This document shows, in pieces, positions 1 through 6,066 of a stretch of DNA of 6,926 bases. Position numbers and translations under genes: made by a program. Below the pieces are notes generated by a model. It was not told the origin of the DNA and did no database searches. It worked only from the letters and a program-made list of their open reading frames with translations. The DNA is taken from positions 1-6,926 of the forward strand of contig JACRFF010000162.1 of the NCBI GenBank assembly GCA_016218005.1. The letters run 5' to 3'. This stretch comes from Ignavibacteriales bacterium. Lineage in GTDB: Bacteria; Bacteroidota; Ignavibacteria; UBA10030. Every line of letters starts with the position of its first letter. The first letter of the stretch is position 1.

Positions 1-666
1 AAAACTCGGATAGAATTTATCGTCGAGCCGCACCAATAGCGGTGCGCGCCGGAAGACGCCATCTTCGTCGTACTGCAAGCTCAAGTAACCAAGACCGCGC
101 GCGCATTGGGCAAGTTCCGGAAAGGTGAGAATGGGATTCGTCGCAAACAACATGTGGCTGATATCGCCCGCCACTGTTACGCGCCAAGAAGTACTGTCGA
201 GGTACGCCCAATGCATCGGCGGGCGCGGGGGGCGCTGCTGTGGAGGCTCTTCCACCAAACTGAATGCGATGCCATAATACGCATTATGAGCGCTGCGGTT
301 TGCCTCGAACAAGAGACTATCCTCGGAAGCAAGGGTCGGTGCGCGGAAAATGTAATCGTAGATTTGCGCCGCGGCTTTGGTGTCTCCAAGCGCTTGCACC
401 ACGCGCGCATAGTGATGCCGTGCGAGATACGCCACGTGAAGTTTTTCCGTTGTCGTATCTTTTTCGTCAACGTGGACGATGGTGCTGTCGTAGGGAATTT
501 GCCACATCGGCACGGAGGCGCGGATGCGGAACAACTGATCCGTTGTTTGGAAATTCCACGTCTTGAAGACGCCGGGAATCAACCAAAACAGGAGATGAAC
601 AAAAAGCAGCGAAGACACGGCAATGATTGCCGTGTCTCGTGCTGTGCGTTGCTTACTGGTGGTCAA
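1..666 (-). CDS. CHASE2-domain membrane sensor protein, N-terminal part (3' end beyond the window)
   Basis: The reading frame is open from a TTG at 666 down to base 1: 222 codons without a stop, C-terminus missing. Residues about 12-33 form a hydrophobic transmembrane segment (AIIAVSSLLFVHLLFWLIPG). An extracytoplasmic CHASE2-like domain follows: TDQLFRIRA at 42-50, the core strand STIVHVDEKD at 61-70, an ARVVQALGD helix at 87-95, and the characteristic end YDEDGVFRRAPLLVRL at 199-214. In the family, CHASE2 is an extracytoplasmic sensor usually followed by two or three membrane helices and a cytoplasmic output such as an adenylate cyclase, histidine kinase, GGDEF or Ser/Thr kinase domain. Which output is present cannot be seen here. 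A proline-rich stretch (EEPPQQRPPRPP, 139-150) looks like a local insertion. The TTG start overlaps the DUF4384 stop by 14 nt and keeps the membrane segment whole. A GTG at 634 would cut that segment in half. Neither start has a clear Shine-Dalgarno site, so translational coupling is likely. The domain call is firm; the start is less so. Confidence 0.82.
   Translation of the reverse strand, partial: MTTSKQRTARDTAIIAVSSLLFVHLLFWLIPGVFKTWNFQTTDQLFRIRASVPMWQIPYDSTIVHVDEKDTTTEKLHVAYLARHHYARVVQALGDTKAAAQIYDYIFRAPTLASEDSLLFEANRSAHNAYYGIAFSLVEEPPQQRPPRPPMHWAYLDSTSWRVTVAGDISHMLFATNPILTFPELAQCARGLGYLSLQYDEDGVFRRAPLLVRLDDKFYPSF
613..637 (-). repeat. 12-bp perfect inverted repeat near the start of the CHASE2 gene
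   Basis: AGACACGGCAAT at 613-624 and ATTGCCGTGTCT at 626-637 are perfect reverse complements around one central base (625). In the leftward mRNA this makes a strong hairpin 29 nt after the TTG start and 16 nt after the DUF4384 stop codon. A run of five U follows at 605-601, about seven bases after the stem. That gap is too long for a classical intrinsic terminator, but the layout would suit attenuation or mRNA-end stabilisation between the two genes. The repeat lies inside codons for the transmembrane segment. Confidence 0.7.
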
Positions 667-1324
667 TGGTGAAGGTCTTGCTGTAGAAATTGCTGGCAGA
701 AACTTGCGAAACGATATTGGCAACGTCGGGCCGGCGCGACTCCTCCGCCTTTTCTGTACCGCGGATGTTGCCTCCGATCGTGAGCGGCTTTTCGGCAAGC
801 GTTGCAAAAGATTTGTACCGATTGCGTACGTCGCGCACGAGCGTTACCACCTCGCTGGCAAGGGATGGTTTCCTTGAGGCATCCGCACTAAGGTAATCGG
901 CAATCTTTGCCTCGAGATCGACAAGGCGCTCGGCAGATGCGAGAATGTAGAATTTTTCCGTTCCCGTATTCTTGTCGAGTTGAATCCAACTGCGGCCGCG
1001 CGGAATGTAGTAATTCTTTCCGGTATTGTAGTCTCCGTCGAACTGTTTCAAATCATACGGGAAAAGCAAATCAACCTCGCCTCTGGATCCATAGTGAAGC
1101 ACATAGACGTAACAATCCTTGGTCAATTCAACAAGCAGTTTGATTTCGTCGCCGGTTTTGAGCACAGTATCTTTGGTGATCGACACAAACTTGCGGTCTT
1201 TGCCGACCAAGCTGCCGAACGCCCATTTGAAGCCGATGTTTTCCGTGGTTTGCGTCTGCGCAAGCACGGGCAACGTGGAAACCAAGAGAGCGATGGCGAT
1301 AAAGCAAACGAGAACTGGTTTCAT
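653..1324 (-). CDS. Exported DUF4384 domain protein
   Basis: A 223-residue protein with a Sec signal peptide: basic start MKP, hydrophobic core at about 4-18, likely cleavage after VLA at residue 22. The mature part matches the DUF4384 pattern: LKTGDEIKLLVEL at 55-67, DCYVYVLHYGSRGEVDLLFPY at about 70-90 (given in part; key residues D70, C71, Y72, G82, L86, F88, P89), YYIPRG at 105-110, and a terminal strand GTEKFYILAS at 121-130. DUF4384 is a small beta-rich domain found in exported proteins and often near or fused to caspase-like and kinase domains; its molecular function is not established. The C-terminal 90 residues are mostly helical and charged and I do not recognise them. The start is well supported: GGAGG at 1337-1333, eight bases before the ATG. 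The gene begins 14 nt after the caspase stop and its own stop overlaps the CHASE2 start, so the three are very probably one operon. It may be a periplasmic accessory or ligand for its neighbours (inference). Confidence 0.85.
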   Translation of the reverse strand: MKPVLVCFIAIALLVSTLPVLAQTQTTENIGFKWAFGSLVGKDRKFVSITKDTVLKTGDEIKLLVELTKDCYVYVLHYGSRGEVDLLFPYDLKQFDGDYNTGKNYYIPRGRSWIQLDKNTGTEKFYILASAERLVDLEAKIADYLSADASRKPSLASEVVTLVRDVRNRYKSFATLAEKPLTIGGNIRGTEKAEESRRPDVANIVSQVSASNFYSKTFTIDHQ

Positions 1325-1332
1325 AGAAGAAT

Positions 1333-1337
1333 CCTCC
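1333..1337 (-). promoter_or_regulatory. Shine-Dalgarno site of the DUF4384 gene
   Basis: GGAGG on the minus strand, eight bases upstream of the ATG at 1324. It fixes the start and lies inside the 14-nt gap after the caspase stop. Confidence 0.8.
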
Positions 1338-1338
1338 G

Positions 1339-3729
1339 TTAGAGCGGAACGATAGCGATAGTCAATTCTTTGTCGTAGGACGTTTGGCTGCGCGTTGGGT
1401 TTTGTGCGCCGCGCGTTTTGCGTTTCACCATCTCTTCGGTGTACTGCATTGCTTCGTTGATGGTGATGGTGTAGTCGTTGTTGTAGTCCGCCTTGCCGCC
1501 CAGTCCCTCCAACAGATAGTACGTGAACGCTCCGTGGGCAAGCTCGGGGAATTCCTGCGAGGTCTCACCCGCAGCGCTGGCCGTAAAGACAACCGTTCCT
1601 TCCTTGGTGTTGGCAAGGTCGGTCAAATATTGGTTGATCATGTTCTGCTCTGTTACGCCGAGCCCGCGCGTGGCGTAGTTGACGCTGATGCCTCCGCTGT
1701 GGCAGGCGTCGGTGAACACAACAACGCGCTTCGCATTGATATGCCGTCGTAGAACGGTTTCAATATCCCACATGGGGAAGGAGGTGGTGCCGAGCGAGTT
1801 CGGGTCGGAATCGTACGTGAGCAGATAAAGATTTTGCTGGCGGGCCGGCTCGGGCGCTCCGTGTCCGGCAAAGTAGATGATCACCAAATCCATGTCGATA
1901 GCTTGGGCGAGAAAGTTGATCAACGCATCTTTGATGTTGGCAAGCGTGCCGTCCTTGTTTAACAGCACCTTCAGATGTTCGTTGTCGTAGCCGCCTCCTT
2001 CGGGTCGGCGCAGGAAGTTTGCGAACGCATCCGCATCTTTATCCGCGTATTTCAAACTCGGAATGCCGGAACTTTTATACTCGGAAACGCCCACGACGAC
2101 GGCCCATTTCTGTGGTCCCACGCCGCGTTCGCGCTTCTTTTTTACCTCAGGGGTTTGAGCAATCGAAACCTCAGCTGCCTTCCGTGTAACACCCATGGTG
2201 CGCGAATAGCGCTCGCCGTTCTTGCCCGAAACCGAAATTTGTATTTGATTGTAGCCCACAACCAACGGCACCTCGTCAACGATCGTAGCGCCCACGATGC
2301 GTGTCGTCGGAATGCCGCCGCTGATAATTTCGATCAAGTTGACGGTAACGGAATAGGAAGCAATATCGAACCATGCCTTGAATCGTATCGGCAGCGTAAC
2401 GCTGTCTATCTCCATTTCGTTTATCGGCATCTGGATTTCGACGGCCTGTTCCGTCGTAAGCCGCTGAACCCTTCCCACGGCCGTCGAGGCATGGCCTGCC
2501 TTGTCTCGTGCTTCAAGCGAAAAGTTATTGAAGCCAACGGTATCGAGCTTGAATGAATGCTTAAACTTCATACCCACGGTTCCCGGCGGAAGTTTTGCAG
2601 TTTCATCCTGCGACAGCGTCGTCAGTGTCACCGGCGCACCGTTTAGGCTGATGCCGGCGATATTTTTGTCATCCACCGCATATCCTCGAACTTCATACTC
2701 GGTTGCCAGCACGCGCGGCGTAGAACCGGGAACTGGATCCGCAACAAGAATACTGGGCGCCATCGTATCCGGCGGCTCAGGAAGGATGTGCCATTTTTTG
2801 AGGATGCCTGTGTTCGTGCCTGCGAGAAATTCTTCATCATTGAGGAACACCAGCGCAGTTGCGTATCCCGAAGGGTCGCCAAAAGATTTTGTTATCGTGC
2901 CTGAAGCAATATCGATTACACAGGTGCTGCTGTCGGGTGAAGAGGTCAACAGCCATCTCGATTTTGGGTCGAACGCAATTGCGGCAACGGTATTTTTGTG
3001 CGCCGCCACCTTGAATTTGAGAGCCATCGTTTGGAGGTTCCACACAAACACATTTCCGTCTCCATAACCGCAGGCAAGCAAAGTACCGTTCGTATTGAGC
3101 GCAAGAGAGACAAGTTTGCTCTTGCTTTCGGAAAACGATTTGGTCTCTTTCAGGTCAGGCACGGAGTACATACGGACAAGTCCAGACCCAAACCCAAGCA
3201 TAACGGTATTGCCTCCGGAGAGCATGGTCATTGCCGTTGCTTCGTCCTTGTCTGAAATCGAAGCGATCTCTTTATCCGCAATAACGTCGGTTACTTTGAT
3301 ATCTTGGTCAAGCCCGGCAGAAACCACGATGGTTTCGTTCTGCACGGCTAAGGCGGAGATACTGCTGGAGTGTAAAGAAATCTGGCGAGTTGGAGTGCCG
3401 GTAGATGTATTCCACGCTGCCGCCTTGCCGTCAACAGCACCCGTAACAAGAATTTGTCCCGAAGGGGAGAAACCGAGAGCGCTTACGCGAGCAGACAATT
3501 GAGACAGTGATAGTTTTTCCGTCAAGGTGTAAGCGTCGAAGAGTTTCACAATGGCTTCTGAGGGAGTGGCTGCGATGACGTGCGTAGCCGGCGCGTACGC
3601 CAGTCGAGAAACTGGTCCTTTGAATATCTGCTGGGTGGCAAGCGGTTCTACGTATGGCGAAGTTTGCGCCGAGGCAATTAACCATCCCGCCAGCAGCGAA
3701 AGCGATAACATGTGTCGTGCGTGTTTCAT
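1339..3729 (-). CDS. Exported WD40-propeller caspase (peptidase C14 family) protein
   Basis: Probably a secreted or periplasmic cysteine protease of the caspase/metacaspase clan (C14). I chose the ATG at 3729 (796 residues) over the ATG at 3750 because AAGGA lies seven bases upstream and the protein then begins directly with a normal signal peptide (MKHARHMLSLSLLAGW, cleavage near ASA-Q). Positions below are numbered from the upstream ATG; subtract 7 for the preferred start. Residues about 45-322 contain seven WD40-like repeats (for example FSPSGQILVTGAVDGKAAAW and LLACGYGDGNVFVW), enough for a closed propeller. Residues about 332-430 and 432-525 look like two Ig-like beta-sandwich domains (VRGYAVDDKNIAGISLNG; FSLEARDKAGH). 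A basic linker (KKKRERG, 537-543) leads to the caspase domain at 548-803, which starts KWAVVVGVSEYK. The catalytic dyad is intact: His630 in YFAGHG and Cys683 in TDACHSGG. Substrate is unknown; bacterial caspase homologues often cut after basic residues, but this cannot be read here. First gene of the leftward operon. Confidence 0.9.
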   Translation of the reverse strand: MKHARHMLSLSLLAGWLIASAQTSPYVEPLATQQIFKGPVSRLAYAPATHVIAATPSEAIVKLFDAYTLTEKLSLSQLSARVSALGFSPSGQILVTGAVDGKAAAWNTSTGTPTRQISLHSSSISALAVQNETIVVSAGLDQDIKVTDVIADKEIASISDKDEATAMTMLSGGNTVMLGFGSGLVRMYSVPDLKETKSFSESKSKLVSLALNTNGTLLACGYGDGNVFVWNLQTMALKFKVAAHKNTVAAIAFDPKSRWLLTSSPDSSTCVIDIASGTITKSFGDPSGYATALVFLNDEEFLAGTNTGILKKWHILPEPPDTMAPSILVADPVPGSTPRVLATEYEVRGYAVDDKNIAGISLNGAPVTLTTLSQDETAKLPPGTVGMKFKHSFKLDTVGFNNFSLEARDKAGHASTAVGRVQRLTTEQAVEIQMPINEMEIDSVTLPIRFKAWFDIASYSVTVNLIEIISGGIPTTRIVGATIVDEVPLVVGYNQIQISVSGKNGERYSRTMGVTRKAAEVSIAQTPEVKKKRERGVGPQKWAVVVGVSEYKSSGIPSLKYADKDADAFANFLRRPEGGGYDNEHLKVLLNKDGTLANIKDALINFLAQAIDMDLVIIYFAGHGAPEPARQQNLYLLTYDSDPNSLGTTSFPMWDIETVLRRHINAKRVVVFTDACHSGGISVNYATRGLGVTEQNMINQYLTDLANTKEGTVVFTASAAGETSQEFPELAHGAFTYYLLEGLGGKADYNNDYTITINEAMQYTEEMVKRKTRGAQNPTRSQTSYDKELTIAIVPL

Positions 3730-3736
3730 AGCAACA

Positions 3737-3740
3737 TCCT
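3737..3740 (-). promoter_or_regulatory. Shine-Dalgarno site deciding the caspase start
   Basis: AGGA (within GAAGGA, 3742-3737 on the minus strand) sits seven bases upstream of the ATG at 3729 and overlaps the codons that would follow the alternative ATG at 3750. It favours 3729 as the true start. Confidence 0.65.
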
Positions 3741-3827
3741 TCGTTATCAATCAATGCTAAAATACATGATCGATTTGAACCAACCTGTGCGTCGAATCAA
3801 GCAAGACGTGAGTGGGTGTGTTGGCAA

Positions 3828-3840
3828 GTCTCCTTGAGAC
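3828..3840. repeat. Small hairpin GTCTC-CTT-GAGAC
   Basis: Five-base perfect stem (3828-3832 with 3836-3840) and three-base loop. Its right arm is also the outer end of the left 13-bp repeat, so local and distal pairings are mutually exclusive. There is no following T-run on either strand, so it is not an evident terminator. Confidence 0.45.
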
Positions 3841-3957
3841 GTGGACGATGGCAAAGCCATGCCTTCGGCAAAAATTGACTGCATTTCGTTTTCTGAAAGA
3901 TAATGACACTGATCCAAACCTATTCAACACAGAATCAGGGGTTCTCGTCCACGTCTC
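3836..3957. repeat. 122-bp segment bounded by perfect 13-bp inverted repeats (MITE-like or regulatory)
   Basis: GAGACGTGGACGA at 3836-3848 is the exact reverse complement of TCGTCCACGTCTC at 3945-3957, with 96 bp between. Terminal inverted repeats of this size around a short non-coding core resemble a miniature inverted-repeat element. Only a possible two-base TT duplication flanks it, which is weak evidence for transposition. The alternatives are a paired operator site in the divergent promoter region or a long-range RNA stem. No transposase is present. Confidence 0.5.
3848..3869. repeat. Two adjacent short hairpins just inside the left inverted repeat
   Basis: ATGGC-AAA-GCCAT (3848-3860) is a perfect five-base stem with a three-base loop. 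It is followed at once by GCC-TTC-GGC (3861-3869). Both are small, but their packing next to the 13-bp repeat is unusual. Function unknown. Confidence 0.35.
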
Positions 3958-4004
3958 TTGCGCGAAATGTTGATATTTTTGCCGCGAATGTCAAGCGGTA
4001 GTGG

Positions 4005-4033
4005 TTGCTTCTGCTCCCCGCATTTTCTATATT
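4005..4033 (+). promoter_or_regulatory. Sigma70-like promoter of the TPR gene
   Basis: A -35-like TTGCTT (4005-4010) and a -10-like TATATT (4028-4033; five of six to TATAAT) are separated by exactly 17 bases. Transcription would start near 4040, leaving a 5' leader of about 35 nt before the ATG at 4076. The -35 matches the consensus only in its TTG. The call rests on the -10 match and the spacing. Confidence 0.5.
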
Positions 4034-4066
4034 ACTCCGGAATTCTAGTGGCTCATCTCACAACCT

Positions 4067-4070
4067 GAGG
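4067..4070 (+). promoter_or_regulatory. Shine-Dalgarno site of the TPR gene
   Basis: GAGG five bases upstream of the ATG at 4076. It supports this start, which also begins a normal signal peptide. Confidence 0.6.
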
Positions 4071-4075
4071 CTCGA

Positions 4076-5992
4076 ATGAAAGCGCGGTTTTCGGCATCGC
4101 TTTTAGCGGTGGTTTTGGGCATCACGACGCTCCTCGCGCAGGCTCCATCCGTTCAATTGAAGATCAAGGAAAAATCCGGCTTCCTGGGCATGGGTGGTCC
4201 ACGGATTATTAAGCTGGAACTTTCGAACAAAGCGGCAAAGCCTATTGATAGCGACAATGTCAATGATGGCCAGTACTACTATTTTTTGTGCACGCCCGCC
4301 GCGGACTGGAAGATCGATGAAGATTTTGTGAAAGACGATTTGGCGCAACTGACGATTTACCAGAACGAGCAGCGCTTTCAGATTGGGTGGAAGGGGGAGA
4401 TAACGGCGAATGGCGAGGGCGCTACAACCATTATGCTCGGTTTTCCTAAATCGTTCAAGCTCAACCAACTGTTTCTCTTTCAAATCAAGATTGATGATGC
4501 GCAAAACCAAGCCGAGTTCAGCGTGCCGCCGGAATTCTGGCCGGGGTACTCAATCATAACCACAGGAATGAAGAAGGGGAACGAACTTCTTGCCTCCAAC
4601 CAATTCCGACAAGCCATCTACGTTTTTGAAACGTTGCTTCTCAATACCGACCTGCAAATCTTTCCGCAATTTGATGAACTGAAATCGAAACGCACAACTT
4701 CGTACGAAGGACTGCTCAACCAACGCTGGTCGACCTTTAACGCCCTTTTAACCAACGAGCAGATGGAACTGAAAGACCGCATCGCGCAAATCGACGGTTC
4801 CAAGCCGAGTTTTCAATTCTTTGTCGATTCGCTTCCCCGCCCTGCGTGGAACATTGGCTCGCTCGACCCGGCCATCGCCCCCATCATCGGCAAAGCGCGA
4901 AATGCGATTACGACATCCAACCTTGTGCGCGATTCGCTTCAAAAAATATTGGATGACCGAAACACCCGGTGGATCATCGAGGGTTCGGCGACCGGCAAGA
5001 ACGGCTACTTGTTTCAGGCTATGATGGAAGCGCTGGCGTACGGATTCTCCAGCCTCAACTTTGCGGATACCTCCGCTGCAGAGCTAAAACTTCGTCTTCC
5101 CGAAGATCAAACGGCAAAGCTGACGAAATACAACATTGTCGAATCCTATGCGACCTTTCTTCGGATGTGCAACGAACGGTATCAAACGCATCTGCCGATC
5201 TTCCCGATCGACTTTCTGCCGAACTTGAGAAAAGATACGGCGGCGTTTGCTCAGCCCTTCTATGCCATGCTCAAGGCGGTGAATGATTATTTCTACGGCA
5301 ATCTTTCGAGCGCAAAGGACGAAGTCTTCCGAGTGTTTCGGAGCTGCTATGAACCGGAATTAAACGCGCGGTTCGACAATATGCGCGTGCAAATCTTGAT
5401 TCGTGAACAGCGAATTCCCGCTGAAGCGCTCCGCATGATCGACGAGGCCGATCAACTCGACGCCAAGGGTGATCGCCCCAGTGCGCTGGATAAGTATCGG
5501 CAGGTCACGATCATTGCGCCGAATTTTGCCTACGGCTTCTATGCACTCGGAAAATATTTTGTCCGGTCGGGCGAGCCGATCCGCGCCATCACCTTTTTCC
5601 AAAAGGCTTACCAGATTGACACGCTCTATCTCAACGCCTATCGCGATTGCTTCAATCTGTATCTCAAGCAAAGCAACTTCAAACCCATGATCGATGTACT
5701 TTCTATTGCCTTGCAGTACGGCAACGACTATTGGGAAACGAATTATCGATTGGGCGCTTCGTACCTGGGAGATAACGACCCCGGCCGGGCTATACAGAGT
5801 TTCACCAAAGCGCTGGCGTGGAATCCTAAAAGCTACGATACAAATATCCAGCTTGGACTCGCTCACCAGAACGTGAAAGATTTCCAAAAGGCACGCGAGT
5901 ACTTCAACAGGGCCATTGACCTTGACCCGACACGCCAAGAAGCGGTAAACTATCTCAGCAAGCTGAACGATCTACAACGTAGCGTGCGGTGA
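4076..5992 (+). CDS. Exported tetratricopeptide-repeat (TPR) protein
   Basis: A 638-residue protein that begins with a Sec signal peptide (MKARFSASLLAVVLGITTLL, cleavage likely after Ala21). Residues about 26-150 are beta-rich, with a glycine-rich turn SGFLGMGGPR at 34-43; I do not recognise this domain. A single TPR-like helical pair lies at about 165-190 (GNELLASNQFRQAIYVFETLL). The middle part (200-445) is mostly helical and not recognised. The C-terminus holds about five TPRs: 450-482, 484-517, 518-551, 552-585 (LGASYLGDNDPGRAIQSFTK and following) and 587-620 (LGLAHQNVKDFQKAREYFNR and following). TPR arrays act as protein-binding scaffolds, so a role in assembling envelope complexes is plausible but unproven. 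The gene is divergent from the caspase operon and has its own promoter and ribosome binding site. No enzyme motif is visible. Confidence is high for the gene and the TPRs, low for the function. Confidence 0.9.
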   Translation: MKARFSASLLAVVLGITTLLAQAPSVQLKIKEKSGFLGMGGPRIIKLELSNKAAKPIDSDNVNDGQYYYFLCTPAADWKIDEDFVKDDLAQLTIYQNEQRFQIGWKGEITANGEGATTIMLGFPKSFKLNQLFLFQIKIDDAQNQAEFSVPPEFWPGYSIITTGMKKGNELLASNQFRQAIYVFETLLLNTDLQIFPQFDELKSKRTTSYEGLLNQRWSTFNALLTNEQMELKDRIAQIDGSKPSFQFFVDSLPRPAWNIGSLDPAIAPIIGKARNAITTSNLVRDSLQKILDDRNTRWIIEGSATGKNGYLFQAMMEALAYGFSSLNFADTSAAELKLRLPEDQTAKLTKYNIVESYATFLRMCNERYQTHLPIFPIDFLPNLRKDTAAFAQPFYAMLKAVNDYFYGNLSSAKDEVFRVFRSCYEPELNARFDNMRVQILIREQRIPAEALRMIDEADQLDAKGDRPSALDKYRQVTIIAPNFAYGFYALGKYFVRSGEPIRAITFFQKAYQIDTLYLNAYRDCFNLYLKQSNFKPMIDVLSIALQYGNDYWETNYRLGASYLGDNDPGRAIQSFTKALAWNPKSYDTNIQLGLAHQNVKDFQKAREYFNRAIDLDPTRQEAVNYLSKLNDLQRSVR

Positions 5993-6038
5993 GACAAACC
6001 AATGTAGACATCACGACCAACACAACACATAACAATAC

Positions 6039-6066
6039 GGAGGGTACTATGATACATGCACCATAA
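6039..6066 (+). other. Strong ribosome binding site followed by a five-codon mini-ORF
   Basis: GGAGGG at 6039-6044 lies four bases before an ATG at 6049 that encodes only MIHAP and then a TAA (6064-6066). A second ATG at 6056, in another frame and 11 bases from the same GGAGGG, opens the long frame of the downstream lipoprotein. The site therefore serves either a short leader peptide or the long-form start; sequence alone does not decide. Confidence 0.4.

Larger units (their letters stand above)
3730..4075. other. Divergent intergenic region between the caspase operon and the TPR gene
   Basis: This 346-nt stretch has no credible coding region. It must hold the promoters for both divergent units. 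Going right it contains the caspase ribosome binding site, a copy of AGACGTG at 3804-3810, a small hairpin (3828-3840), a 122-bp segment with 13-bp terminal inverted repeats (3836-3957), and a sigma70-like promoter at 4005-4033 for the TPR gene. No convincing promoter was found for the leftward operon. The AT-rich stretch at about 3740-3780 (minus strand TATTTT near 3772-3767) is the best location but lacks a good -35 box. Confidence 0.6.

Noticed and set aside
601..637. The 12-bp palindrome as a classical intrinsic terminator
   Set aside because: The U-run starts about seven bases after the stem and is only five long, and the structure lies inside the coding sequence of the next gene.
106..672. 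A 188-codon open frame on the plus strand
   Set aside because: It lies antisense to the CHASE2 gene, whose 222-codon minus-strand frame shows a membrane segment and a recognisable domain. The plus-strand translation is rich in Arg, Cys and His with no recognisable pattern.
1975..3067. Overlapping plus-strand open frames of 193 and 188 codons
   Set aside because: Both are antisense to the WD40-caspase gene, which has clear domains along its whole length. They have no ribosome sites or protein-like composition.
5360..5938. A 192-codon minus-strand open frame
   Set aside because: It mirrors the TPR repeats on the other strand. The hydrophobic look is a by-product of the TPR codons, and there is no supporting start signal.
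5993..6048. Terminator after the TPR gene
   Set aside because: No stem followed by a T-run is visible, so read-through into the lipoprotein gene cannot be excluded.
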